Of a DNA stretch of 54,718 nucleotides, positions 8,628 through 17,908 are shown in pieces. This stretch comes from Nocardioides sp. (GTDB lineage: Bacteria > Actinomycetota > Actinomycetes > Propionibacteriales > Nocardioidaceae). The notes under the pieces are model-generated. The model saw only the letters and a list, made by a program, of their open reading frames with translations. It ran no database searches and was not told where the DNA came from. A program made the translations under genes and the position numbers. The first letter of the stretch is position 1. Every line of letters starts with the position of its first letter. Where the stretch lies: NCBI RefSeq assembly GCF_016462705.1, contig NZ_JAEMSS010000003.1, positions 1 through 54,718 of the forward strand, written 5' to 3'.

Positions 8628-11405
8628 TCAGGCGTCGGTGGGGGTGGCCGGCTGGTAGTCCGGGTCGGCGGCGGGTGCGTCGGAGCTCACGCCGGCACCG
8701 GCCTGGGCCTGGGGTGACCAGTTCTCGAGCTCGGTCATCACCTCGGCGTGCATGTCCACGCAGATCACGACGAGGTCACCCTTGTTGGCGCGGGCCATGG
8801 CGTGCCGGACCGCGACGATCTCCTCGTGGCACTCCTCGACCTGCTTGCAGCGGGCGCCCTCGCTCATGGCGGCACGCACGCCCTCGGCGACCAGGCCGGC
8901 GACGTCGCCACGCTCGCGGCCGCGCAGGGCGACGTCCTCGCGGACGATGACCACGTCGAAGTGCTGGGCGGCGATGTGGCCGAGCTCGCGCATGTCCTCG
9001 TCACGACGGTCCCCGGCGGTGGCGATGACCCCGATCCGGGAGGGCCGGGCCAGCTCGTGGGCGGACTCCAGCGAGTCGCCGACCCGGTCCACGAAGTCGC
9101 CGAGCATCCGCATCCCGGGGGCGTTGTGGCAGTAGTCGACGATCACGTTGACGCCGTTGACCTCGACCTCGTTGAGCCGGCCGGGGGAGAGGTAGTAGTT
9201 GGTCGAGAAGGAGCGCAGGCCCTGGCGGATGTCGTGCAGCGGCGCGCCGATGGCGAACGCCGCGGCGGCGGCGCCGAGGGCGTTCTGGACGTTCATCCGG
9301 GCCCGGCCGCCGAACGTCGCGGGCAGCAGGTGGGTCCAGGCGAGCTGCATCTCGCGGGGGCCGTGCTTGACCACGATCATCTCGCCGCGCTCGGACGGGT
9401 TGAGGACCAGCGCCTTGCCGCCACGACGGCAGTGGGCGTCGATCATGTCCCGGATCTCCGAGCCCGGCTCCTCCATCGAGAACCAGACGACCTGCCCCGA
9501 GCAGCGGCGCCGCATCTCGCGGACGAGCGGGTCGTCGGCGTTGAGCACGGCGTGGCCGTCGCGGGGGACGGCCTCCACCAGGACCGCCTTGACGTCGGCG
9601 AGCTGCTCGACGGTGTCGATGCCCCGCAGGCCGAGGTGGTCGGGCTGGACGTTGAGGACGACGGCGACGTCGTTCCGTTCGTAGCCGAGCCCCTCGCGCA
9701 GGATGCCGCCGCGGGCGACCTCGAACACCGCCGTGTCGACCCGGGGGTTCTGGAGGACCATCCGCGCCGACCTCGGTCCGGACGCGTCGGCCCGGATGAC
9801 CAGCCGCTCGTCGATCACGACGCCGTCGGTGGAGGTCATGCCGACCTTGCGGCCCATGCCCTTGAAGATGTGGCTGATCATCCGCGAGGTCGTGGTCTTG
9901 CCGTTGGTACCGGTCACCGCGACGATCGGGATCCTGGACTTCGCCCCCGGCGGGAACAGCATGTCGACGACCGGCTTGGCGATGAACTGCGGCTCGCCGA
10001 TCGTCGGGTGGGTGTGCATCCGGAAGCCCGGGGCCGCGTTGACCTCGCAGATCGCCCCGCCGGTCTCCCGCACCGGCTCGGTGATGTCGGGGCAGATGAA
10101 GTCGATCCCCGCGATGTCGAGACCGACCATCCGGGCCGCCTCCTCGGCGATCTCCACGTTCTCCGGGTGCGCCTCGTAGGTGCGGTCGATGGAGATGCCG
10201 CCGGTGGACATGTTGCCGGTGAGCGCGAGCTTCACCATCTGACCCTCGGGCGGGACGTCGGTCATCTCGAAGCCCTGCTCGCGCACCCGGGCGACAGCGG
10301 CGTCGTCGACCTTGATCCGGGTCAGGACCTTCTCGTGGCCGACGCCGCGCCGCGGGTCGGCGTTGGCGGTGTCGACGAGCTGCTCGACGGTGGACGTGCC
10401 GTCGCCCGTCACGGACGCCGGCACCCGCTCGGCGATGGCGGCCACCCGGCCGTCGATGATCAGGCAGCGGTAGTCCTTGCCGAGGATCAGGGACTCGACG
10501 ACGATCACGCCCCGCCGGGACTCGGCCTTCGCGATCTCGAACGCCTCGCGGACCTCGGCCTCGCTCGTCAGGTCGAGGCAGACGCCGCGGCCGTGGTTGC
10601 CGTCCAGTGGCTTGAGGACGACCGGGTAGCCGATCCGCTCGGCCACCCGCACCGCCTGGTCGGCCGTGCGCACCGACTCCTGCTTCGGGACCGGCAGGCC
10701 GGCGGCACCGAGCAGCCGGGTGGTCAGGTCCTTGTCCGAGGCGATGTCGACGGCGATCGCGGACGTCGCCGAGGTCATGGTCGCCCGGATCCGCTTGGCG
10801 TGGACCCCTTGTCCGAGCTGGACCAGGGAGTACTGGTTGAGGCGGATCCACGGGATGTCCCGGGACACGGCCTCGTCGAGGATGGCCTGGGTCGACGGAC
10901 CGAACGCCGTGCGCTCGGCGCGCAGGATGAACTCGTCGCGCTCGGTCTCCCAGTCCAGCTCCGGGTCCGGCTGCACGAGGTGGTTGACCAGGCGGACGGC
11001 CAGCTTCGCCGCCGCCAGACCGACCTGCTCGTCGACGTAGCCGAAGATCACGTTGTAGTGACCCGGCTCGCCCTTCACCGCGCGGGTCTTGCCGCGCCGG
11101 ATGTCGTGCCCGACCACCTGCTGCAGCGCCAGGGCCGCGTGCTCGGCGACGTGGCCGAGCCAGGTGCCCTCGTGCAGCCGCTCGACGAACCCGCCCCGCT
11201 TGCCGCGCGAGCAGGAGTGCTCGCGGAGACCGGGCAGCATCTCCAGGATGTTGTCGGTGAACCCGGGGATCGTGTTGGTGGGGAACCTCTCCAGCGACCC
11301 GAGGTCGACCACCAGGTGGATGGCCTTGTCATAGGACCAGATGTTGGCTCCGCGGTAGACGCGGGTCTCGAGGATCGCCAGGTCAGGGGTCGGTCGTTCT
11401 GTCAT
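8628..11405 (-). CDS. cphA: Cyanophycin synthetase CphA (N-domain, ATP-grasp, Mur ligase)
   Basis: LETRVYRGANIWSYDKAIHLVVDLGSLE; RGGFVERLHEGTWLGHVAEHAALALQ; ATP-grasp LKPLDGNHGRGVCLDL...AICEVNAAPGFRMH; Mur ligase VAVTGTNGKTTTSRMISHIF...VDYCHNAPG. Confidence 0.95.
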   Translation of the reverse strand: MTERPTPDLAILETRVYRGANIWSYDKAIHLVVDLGSLERFPTNTIPGFTDNILEMLPGLREHSCSRGKRGGFVERLHEGTWLGHVAEHAALALQQVVGHDIRRGKTRAVKGEPGHYNVIFGYVDEQVGLAAAKLAVRLVNHLVQPDPELDWETERDEFILRAERTAFGPSTQAILDEAVSRDIPWIRLNQYSLVQLGQGVHAKRIRATMTSATSAIAVDIASDKDLTTRLLGAAGLPVPKQESVRTADQAVRVAERIGYPVVLKPLDGNHGRGVCLDLTSEAEVREAFEIAKAESRRGVIVVESLILGKDYRCLIIDGRVAAIAERVPASVTGDGTSTVEQLVDTANADPRRGVGHEKVLTRIKVDDAAVARVREQGFEMTDVPPEGQMVKLALTGNMSTGGISIDRTYEAHPENVEIAEEAARMVGLDIAGIDFICPDITEPVRETGGAICEVNAAPGFRMHTHPTIGEPQFIAKPVVDMLFPPGAKSRIPIVAVTGTNGKTTTSRMISHIFKGMGRKVGMTSTDGVVIDERLVIRADASGPRSARMVLQNPRVDTAVFEVARGGILREGLGYERNDVAVVLNVQPDHLGLRGIDTVEQLADVKAVLVEAVPRDGHAVLNADDPLVREMRRRCSGQVVWFSMEEPGSEIRDMIDAHCRRGGKALVLNPSERGEMIVVKHGPREMQLAWTHLLPATFGGRARMNVQNALGAAAAAFAIGAPLHDIRQGLRSFSTNYYLSPGRLNEVEVNGVNVIVDYCHNAPGMRMLGDFVDRVGDSLESAHELARPSRIGVIATAGDRRDEDMRELGHIAAQHFDVVIVREDVALRGRERGDVAGLVAEGVRAAMSEGARCKQVEECHEEIVAVRHAMARANKGDLVVICVDMHAEVMTELENWSPQAQAGAGVSSDAPAADPDYQPATPTDA

Positions 11406-12391
11406 GGGGTGTTCTTCTCCTGGTCGGCGCGGATCGTCCGTCGAGCACCCCGGGACCGCCGCAGCCGGCGGCGCAGCGAGGTGGGGGAGGCGTCGGCCGC
11501 GGCGATGTCGCGGGCCATCTGGCGCAGGTCCTGGCCGGCCTCCGCCATCTCCAGCTCCTCGAGCGGGTCGACCACCTGCACGGTCGGGAGCAGGGTGCGC
11601 GTGGTGAGGTCGAACCGGGCTCCGTCGGGCAGCACGTGCAGGATGACCCCGCTGGCGAGGATCGGCGCCGAGCGCTTCGCCTCGTAGGCGTTGGTGACCA
11701 GGTTGGCCGGGTCCATGACCGTGACCGACCCGCGCCCGACCACCCGCATGATCTCGTGCGGACCGTCCAGCTCCTCGTGCGTCTCCACGATCGCGGCGGT
11801 GTCCTCGTCGACGCCGAGCCCGAGCAGCGACGGGGACTGGGAGACGATCATCAACAGCCGACCGTAGCGGTTGCGCTGGTCGAAGTGCTGGTCGATCACG
11901 GTGGACTGGAGCAGCCCCAGCCCGGCCGCGACCTGGGTCATCCGCTGCTTGGGGGTGGCCCCGCCGACCCCGAACGCGACCATGTGGCTGGACTGGATGC
12001 TGGCGCCGGCCGAGGTCCCCGCGACGGCGACGCCGCGCTCGTGGGCGGCCACGATCGCGGCGCCGACGGGCGTACCGCAGATGATCGCGCTCAGCTTGAG
12101 CTGGTTGCCGCCGGTCATGAAGATCCCGGACGCCTCGCCGATCCGCTTGGCCAGCTCCTCGTCGCAGGCCTCCTCGCGGCTGTGCGGCCGGACCACGGTG
12201 ACCTCGGCCGCCCCCTCGGCCCGGAACAGCGCGTCGTACACGTCGACGATCTCCTGCCCCAGCGAGGACGCGGTCGGGATCACCACAATGCGGGCGTCCA
12301 GTCCCCCCGCCGCGGAGACGAACTCCCGGAGGATCCGGCGCTTGCGAAGCTTGTCCTCGGCCCCTCCGATGATCATGAGCGGACCAGACAT
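11402..12391 (-). CDS. cphB: Cyanophycinase CphB (S51 family)
   Basis: MIIGGAEDKLRKRRILREFV...GIFMTGGNQLKLS...AVAGTSAGASIQSSHMVAFG; 4-bp overlap with cphA; start 12391 supported by TAGGCT 7 nt upstream. Confidence 0.93.
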   Translation of the reverse strand: MSGPLMIIGGAEDKLRKRRILREFVSAAGGLDARIVVIPTASSLGQEIVDVYDALFRAEGAAEVTVVRPHSREEACDEELAKRIGEASGIFMTGGNQLKLSAIICGTPVGAAIVAAHERGVAVAGTSAGASIQSSHMVAFGVGGATPKQRMTQVAAGLGLLQSTVIDQHFDQRNRYGRLLMIVSQSPSLLGLGVDEDTAAIVETHEELDGPHEIMRVVGRGSVTVMDPANLVTNAYEAKRSAPILASGVILHVLPDGARFDLTTRTLLPTVQVVDPLEELEMAEAGQDLRQMARDIAAADASPTSLRRRLRRSRGARRTIRADQEKNTP

Positions 12392-12425
12392 GACGCTCAG
12401 CCTAGGTCCTGACACAGTTGGTCAT

Positions 12426-12929
12426 GTGAGGACCATCGTCGTGATGCGCCACGCCAAGGCCGAGCAGACCGGTGCGACGGACTACGAGCGCCGTCTCGCC
12501 GAGCGAGGACGCGCCGACGCCGCGGAAGCCGGTCGCTGGCTCGCGGCCCGCGGCGTGGAGCCCGAGCTCGCCCTCGTCTCGGCCGCCGTCCGGACCCAGG
12601 AGACCTGGGACTCCCTCGTGGAGGGCGCCGGCTGGGACCTCGACCCCGAGCTCGACGAGGGCCTCTACAGCGCCGGGACCCAGGCCGCCCTGGACCTGCT
12701 GCGCGAGGTCGACGACGGCATCACCAGCGTGATCCTGGTGGGTCACAACCCGACCGTGGCGTCGCTCGCGACGATCCTCGACGACGGTGAGGGCGACGAG
12801 GAGGCCGGCAACGAGCTCGCGCTGGGCTACCCGACCTCGGCGGTCACCGTCTTCGAGTACGACGGCAGGTGGTCCGAGCTCGACGAGGCCTCGGCGTCGG
12901 TGGTGGCGTTCCACGTCGGGCGGGCTTGA
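12426..12929 (+). CDS. sixA: SixA-like histidine phosphatase
   Basis: VRTIVVMRHAKAEQTGATDYERRLAERGRADAAEAGRWLAARG...ILVGHNPTVASLA (RHG and GHNP motifs). Confidence 0.88.
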   Translation: MRTIVVMRHAKAEQTGATDYERRLAERGRADAAEAGRWLAARGVEPELALVSAAVRTQETWDSLVEGAGWDLDPELDEGLYSAGTQAALDLLREVDDGITSVILVGHNPTVASLATILDDGEGDEEAGNELALGYPTSAVTVFEYDGRWSELDEASASVVAFHVGRA

Positions 12930-12962
12930 TACCCCGCGAGCTTCGGCCCCGGGTCCACGACC

Positions 12963-14192
12963 TCACACGGGGGGCGCGGGGGTCACCACGCCGGCCTCGA
13001 GGTCGGCCGCCTCGATCTCCTCGCGGCTGATGCCGAGCAGGTACATGATCGCGTCGAGGTAGGGCACGTTGACCGACGTGTCGGCGGCGTCGCGGACCAG
13101 GGGCTTGGCGTTGTAGGCGATGCCCAGACCGGCGGCGTTGAGCATGTCGAGGTCGTTGGCGCCGTCGCCGATGGCGATCGTGGCCGCCTCGGTGAGGCCG
13201 AGCTCGGCGGCGAACTCGCGCAGTGCTCGGGCCTTGCCGGCCCGGTCGACCACCTCGCCGACGATGTTGCCGGTGAGCTTGCCGTCGACGACCTCGAGCT
13301 CGTTGGCCCGGGAGAAGTGGATCCCGAGGTCCTCGGCCAGCCGGTCGGTGATCTGGGTGAACCCGCCCGAGACGAGCGCGAACCGGTAGCCGAGCCGCCG
13401 CAGCACCCGGACCAGGGTGCGCGCTCCCGGAGCCAGGACGATGGCGTCGTACACCTCGTCGAAGGCTGAGACGTCGACGCCCTCGAGCAGCTTGACCCGC
13501 GATCTGAGCGACTCCTCGAAGTCCAGCTCTCCGCGCATCGCCGCCTCGGTCACCTCGGCGACCTCGTTGCCGTAGCCGGCGTGCTCGGCCAGCATCTCGA
13601 TGACCTCGCCCTGGATCAGCGTCGAGTCGACGTCCATGACGATCAGCCGCATGCTGCGCCGGAGCAGGTTGGCCGGCTGGACGGCGATGTCGACGCCCTG
13701 GGTCGCCGCCTCCGTGGCGAGGATGCCGCGGAGCGCCTCCGGGTCCACGCCGGAGACGTGCAGGTCGATGGCCGTGACCGGGTAGCGCGCCATCCGGACG
13801 ATGCGGTCGATGTTGGCGCCGCAGTCGGCGATCCGGCCGACGATGGCGGCCATCGCCGACGCCTTGAGCGGGGTCCCGATGACCGTCACGTGCGAGCGGC
13901 CACCCCGCCTGGCCCGGTTGTCGCCGCTGCCCCGCTCGACCTCGACGGCCATCCCGAGCTCGGCGGCGGTCTGCTCGACGGCGGCACGCAGCTTCTTCCA
14001 GTCCCGCGGTGCGGTCACCAGCACGCCGAGGACCAGGCGGCGGCGCAGGACGATCTGCTCGATGTCGAGGACCTCGACGCCGGCGCGCGCCAGCGTCGCG
14101 AAGATCGCCGAGCTGACCCCGGGACGGTCCTTGCCGGTCAGGGTGAGCAGCAGCGTGTCGGGCCGCCGCTCCCCGTGCATGTCACCGTCCAT
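12963..14192 (-). CDS. serB: Phosphoserine phosphatase SerB with N-terminal ACT domains
   Basis: LRLIVMDVDSTLIQGEVIEMLAEHAG; FALVSGGFTQITDRLAEDLGI; AIGDGANDLDMLNAAGLGIAYNAKP. Confidence 0.95.
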   Translation of the reverse strand: MDGDMHGERRPDTLLLTLTGKDRPGVSSAIFATLARAGVEVLDIEQIVLRRRLVLGVLVTAPRDWKKLRAAVEQTAAELGMAVEVERGSGDNRARRGGRSHVTVIGTPLKASAMAAIVGRIADCGANIDRIVRMARYPVTAIDLHVSGVDPEALRGILATEAATQGVDIAVQPANLLRRSMRLIVMDVDSTLIQGEVIEMLAEHAGYGNEVAEVTEAAMRGELDFEESLRSRVKLLEGVDVSAFDEVYDAIVLAPGARTLVRVLRRLGYRFALVSGGFTQITDRLAEDLGIHFSRANELEVVDGKLTGNIVGEVVDRAGKARALREFAAELGLTEAATIAIGDGANDLDMLNAAGLGIAYNAKPLVRDAADTSVNVPYLDAIMYLLGISREEIEAADLEAGVVTPAPPV

Positions 14193-14250
14193 CGTTGCGA
14201 GGCTATCGGTGGCCGAGGTGATGTCGGCGGTTCGGTCCATGCTGGGTGTC

Positions 14251-14616
14251 ATGAGCAGCGGTACCGCGGGATCTGCCCTGGTGTTCTTCGGTGCGTGCAT
14301 CGCCGCGCACGACTGGTCCGGTCTGCGGGCGCTGCTCGCCGATGACGCCGCCGTCGAGCTGGTCCACACGGGTGAGCGGTTCGACGCGGACGCGTTCGTC
14401 GCCCTCAACCGCGACTATCCCGGCGACTGGGTGTTCCACGTCGACGAGGTCGTCGACGGTGGCGCCAGGGCCGTGGTGAGGGCGCGGACCGTCGTGGGTG
14501 ACGAGACCTTCCACGTCGCGACCTTCGGGTCCCTGGATCCGCAGGGACTGCTCACCCGGCTCGTGGAGGTCTGGACCGAGGCCGTCGCACCACACCCGCA
14601 GCGCGGACCAGCCTGA
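14251..14616 (+). CDS. SnoaL/NTF2-like protein
   Basis: 121 aa FFGACIAAHDWSGLRALLADDAAVELVHTGERFDADAFVALNRDYPGDWVFHVDEVV...TRLVEVWTE. Confidence 0.65.
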   Translation: MSSGTAGSALVFFGACIAAHDWSGLRALLADDAAVELVHTGERFDADAFVALNRDYPGDWVFHVDEVVDGGARAVVRARTVVGDETFHVATFGSLDPQGLLTRLVEVWTEAVAPHPQRGPA

Positions 14617-14629
14617 CGGGGAGGACTGG

Positions 14630-15400
14630 TCAGGCGTCCGGCGGCCACACCTCCGGGGAGGCCGCCGCCACCAGCGCCCGCCGTCCCGCACGTCCCAGCG
14701 GCACGATCGCCGTACGTCGCGCGCCGGCGTCGTACGCCGTGAGGGCGCCACCGTCGTCCTCGAGCGCCAGGGCGGTGATCTCGAGCGCCTGGAGGCCCCG
14801 GGCCGCGAGGTCGGCGCACCGCGGCGGGACTCCTGGTGGCGTGGCGAGTCGCGGCCGGTGCCGGAGGTTCATCAGCCGGTCCGCCACCTCCGGCCGCCAG
14901 CGCGCGACCTCGAGCCGGGCCAGCGCCTCGGCGGCGTCGAGGAGCGCGGTGCGCAGCTCACGGTCCGCCTCGCCCACGTCGGGGAGCTGGCGGCGCTCGG
15001 CCGGCATCGGGCGCCAGGTCACGGCGGCGCCCACCCGGTCCGGTACCAGCCCCGTGATGGCGAACCCCGCCGCGTCGAGCACCAGGACCGCCTCGCCGGT
15101 GTCGAGGGCCGCTGTGTTGAAGGCCGCCGGCCCGCCCAGCCCCACCAGGTCGCCGTCGGTCGGCAGTGCCGCGCCAACGGCGTCGGCGCCGCGGGACCGC
15201 AGAGAGCCGAGGCCGGTGACCAGCGCCTCGGGAGAGCTCTCCGGGCCGCCCAGGAGGTGCACGGCGTCGTCGCCCACGACCGCGTCGATGAGCTCGTCGG
15301 CGACCACCCGACCGCGTAGCCAGGCGGTGCCCCACCAGGCCAGCCGGATCGAGGCGGGCAGCAGGCTCGGCACGTCGGGAGACGGTACGCCGCACCACAT
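14630..15400 (-). CDS. Conserved hypothetical protein
   Basis: MWCGVPSPDVPSLLPASIRLAWWGTAWLRGRVVADELIDAVVGDDAVH...RWRPEVADRLMNLRHRPRLATPPGVPPRCADLAARGLQ; divergent from the ABC ATPase. Confidence 0.65.
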   Translation of the reverse strand: MWCGVPSPDVPSLLPASIRLAWWGTAWLRGRVVADELIDAVVGDDAVHLLGGPESSPEALVTGLGSLRSRGADAVGAALPTDGDLVGLGGPAAFNTAALDTGEAVLVLDAAGFAITGLVPDRVGAAVTWRPMPAERRQLPDVGEADRELRTALLDAAEALARLEVARWRPEVADRLMNLRHRPRLATPPGVPPRCADLAARGLQALEITALALEDDGGALTAYDAGARRTAIVPLGRAGRRALVAAASPEVWPPDA

Positions 15401-15412
15401 AGGGTGACGCCC

Positions 15413-16204
15413 ATGGCCGCCGTGATCGAGTTCGCCGGGGTGACGGTCCGGCGGGGCCAGGCAGTGCTGCTCGACGACGTCGACTGGGTGGTCGAGGAGG
15501 ACGAGCGCTGGGTCATCCTCGGTCCCAACGGTGCCGGCAAGACCACCCTGCTGCAGGTCGCCGCGGCCCAGATCCATCCCACCGACGGCGTCGCGGCCGT
15601 GCTCGAGGAGGTGCTCGGCACCGTCGACGTGTTCGAGCTGCGGCCCCGGATCGGCCTGACCAGCGCCGCGCTGGGGGAGCGGGTCCCGCGGGACGAGCGC
15701 GTGCACGACGTCGTCGTCTCGGCGTCGTACGGCGTCGTCGGACGCTGGCGCGAGGAGTACGACGACCTCGACCACGGCCGCGCCGCCGGGCTGCTCCGCG
15801 AGCTGGGCGTCGCCCACCTCGCCGACCGGACCTTCGGCACCCTCAGCGAGGGCGAGCGCAAACGGGTCCAGATCGCCCGGGCCCTGATGACCGACCCGGA
15901 GCTGCTCCTGCTGGACGAGCCCGCCGCCGGGCTCGACCTCGGCGGACGCGAGGACCTCGTCTCGACGCTGTCGACGCTGGCGATGGACCCCGACTCCCCG
16001 GCGACGGTCCTGGTGTCGCACCACGTCGAGGAGATCCCTCCCGGCTTCAGCCACGCGCTGCTGCTCCGCGAGGGCCGGGTCGTGGCCGGCGGACTCCTCG
16101 ACGAGGTCCTCACCGAGGACCACCTCTCCACCACGTTCGGGATGCCGCTGGTGCTGGACAAGGCCGACGACCGATGGGCGGCCCGACGACGGCGGATGCA
16201 CTAG
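15413..16204 (+). CDS. ABC transporter ATP-binding protein (orphan)
   Basis: Walker A GPNGAGKTTLL, signature LSEGERKRVQIARAL, Walker B LLLLDEPAAGLD; no adjacent permease. Confidence 0.88.
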   Translation: MAAVIEFAGVTVRRGQAVLLDDVDWVVEEDERWVILGPNGAGKTTLLQVAAAQIHPTDGVAAVLEEVLGTVDVFELRPRIGLTSAALGERVPRDERVHDVVVSASYGVVGRWREEYDDLDHGRAAGLLRELGVAHLADRTFGTLSEGERKRVQIARALMTDPELLLLDEPAAGLDLGGREDLVSTLSTLAMDPDSPATVLVSHHVEEIPPGFSHALLLREGRVVAGGLLDEVLTEDHLSTTFGMPLVLDKADDRWAARRRRMH

Positions 16205-16213
16205 GTTTCGGCC

Positions 16214-16675
16214 ATGGACTGGATCAGCGACCATCTGACCGCGGTCTTCCTGGGACTGGCCATCGTGCTGGGTGTCGCAGAGCTGGCCAGCATGGACCTG
16301 ATCCTGCTGATGCTCGCCGCCGGCGCGCTCGCGGGCATGGTCAGCTCGCTCGCCGGTGCGGGCTTCGTGGTCTCGGCACTGGTGGCGGCGGGCGTGGCCA
16401 CCGCCTGCCTGGCCCTGGTGCGGCCGTCGCTGGTCAAGCGTCTGCACTCGGGTCCGGAGCTCCAGCTCGGCCACGGCAAGCTGGTCGGTGCCCAGGGCAT
16501 CGTGACCGAGCGGATCACCGGCCTCCAGGCGGGCCGGATCAAGCTCGCTGGTGAGTTCTGGACGGCCGCCCCCTACGACGACACGATCGCCATCGAGCCC
16601 GGGGAGACGGTCGAGGTGCTGGAGATCAAGGGGGCCACCGCCTACGTCCACCCGGTTCCGCGCCTAGAGTCCTGA
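16214..16675 (+). CDS. NfeD family protein
   Basis: TM segments LILLMLAAGALAGMV..., C-terminal OB-like GHGKLVGAQGIVTERITGLQAGRIKLAGEFWTAAPYDDTIAIEPGETVEVLEIKGATAYV; precedes SPFH gene. Confidence 0.85.
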   Translation: MDWISDHLTAVFLGLAIVLGVAELASMDLILLMLAAGALAGMVSSLAGAGFVVSALVAAGVATACLALVRPSLVKRLHSGPELQLGHGKLVGAQGIVTERITGLQAGRIKLAGEFWTAAPYDDTIAIEPGETVEVLEIKGATAYVHPVPRLES

Positions 16676-16759
16676 CTAGACCCCTGCTGGAACCGACCCG
16701 GCTCCGTCGTACGTCTTGTAGAGCACAACCGACGCATCACCCAGAGTGAGGAGACGCCC

Positions 16760-17905
16760 ATGGGCGGTCTGATCGTCCTGATCCTCTTGCTGCTGCTGTT
16801 CATCTTCGTGATCACGGTGCTGGCCAAGACGGTGCGGATCGTGCCGCAGGCCCGGGCCGGCATCGTCGAGCGGTTCGGCAAGTACAAGCAGACCCTGCCC
16901 GCGGGGCTCAACATCGTGATGCCGTTCATCGACAAGGTGCGCTACCTCATCGACCTGCGCGAGCAGGTCGTGAGCTTCCCGCCGCAGCCGGTGATCACCG
17001 AGGACAACCTGGTGGTGTCGATCGACACGGTCATCTACTTCCAGGTCACCGACCCGATCGCAGCGACCTACGAGATCGCCAACTACATCCAGGCCGTCGA
17101 GCAGCTCACCATGACCACCCTGCGCAACATCGTGGGTGGCATGGACCTCGAGCAGACGCTGACCAGCCGCGAGGAGATCAACCACGGGCTGCGCGGCGTG
17201 CTCGACGAGGCGACCGGCAAGTGGGGCATCCGGGTCAACCGGGTGGAGATCAAGGGCATCGACCCGCCGCCGTCGATCAAGGACGCGATGGAGAAGCAGA
17301 TGCGGGCGGACCGCGACAAGCGGGCGCTCATCCTGACCGCGGAAGGCCAGCGGCAGTCGGCCATCCTCACCGCGGAGGGCAACAAGCAGTCCGCGATCCT
17401 CAACGCCGAGGGCGACCGGGAGTCCCAGATCCTGCGCGCCCAGGCCGACCGGGAGGCCCAGATCCTGCGGGCCCAGGGTGAGGGCCAGGCCATCCAGACC
17501 GTGTTCCAGGCGATCCACGACGGTCAGCCCGACCAGTCGCTGCTCGCCTACCAGTACCTCCAGATGATGCCCAAGATCGCCGAGGGCGACGCCAACAAGG
17601 TGTGGGTCATCCCGTCCGAGATCACCAAGGCCCTCGAGGGGCTCGGCTCGTCCATCCACGAGATCGCGGGCATCCCGAAGGACTCGGGTGGCCCCCGGAC
17701 CCGAGTCGACATGGGCAGCATGGAGCGCGAGCGGCTCGGTGGCAGCGGTGCCCTGCACGACCGTGAGCTGAGCGAGGCCAACCAGGCGGTGAAGGAGGCC
17801 ATCGCGGCCGCCGAGGACGCCGCGGGACCCACCGGCGGGGTCGACCCGCCGCCCGCCGCCGAGCCTCCTGCTCCGCCGGCGCCTCCGGCCCCGCCTGCCA
17901 GCTAG
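16760..17905 (+). CDS. SPFH/Band 7 (stomatin/QmcA-like) protein
   Basis: TVRIVPQARAGIVERFGKYKQTLPAGLNIVMPFIDKVRYLIDLREQVVSFPPQPVITEDNLVVSIDTVIYFQVTDP. Confidence 0.93.
   Translation: MGGLIVLILLLLLFIFVITVLAKTVRIVPQARAGIVERFGKYKQTLPAGLNIVMPFIDKVRYLIDLREQVVSFPPQPVITEDNLVVSIDTVIYFQVTDPIAATYEIANYIQAVEQLTMTTLRNIVGGMDLEQTLTSREEINHGLRGVLDEATGKWGIRVNRVEIKGIDPPPSIKDAMEKQMRADRDKRALILTAEGQRQSAILTAEGNKQSAILNAEGDRESQILRAQADREAQILRAQGEGQAIQTVFQAIHDGQPDQSLLAYQYLQMMPKIAEGDANKVWVIPSEITKALEGLGSSIHEIAGIPKDSGGPRTRVDMGSMERERLGGSGALHDRELSEANQAVKEAIAAAEDAAGPTGGVDPPPAAEPPAPPAPPAPPAS
17330..17494 (+). repeat. Five degenerate 33-bp tandem repeats encoding an 11-residue coiled-coil unit
   Basis: ILTAEGQRQSA/ILTAEGNKQSA/ILNAEGDRESQ/ILRAQADREAQ/ILRAQGEGQAI. 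Confidence 0.85.
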
Positions 17906-17908
17906 CGG

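Noticed and set aside
8748-11687. 979-aa plus-strand ORF
   Set aside because: Fully antisense to cphA; low-complexity D/V/H/G/L composition with no recognisable domain.
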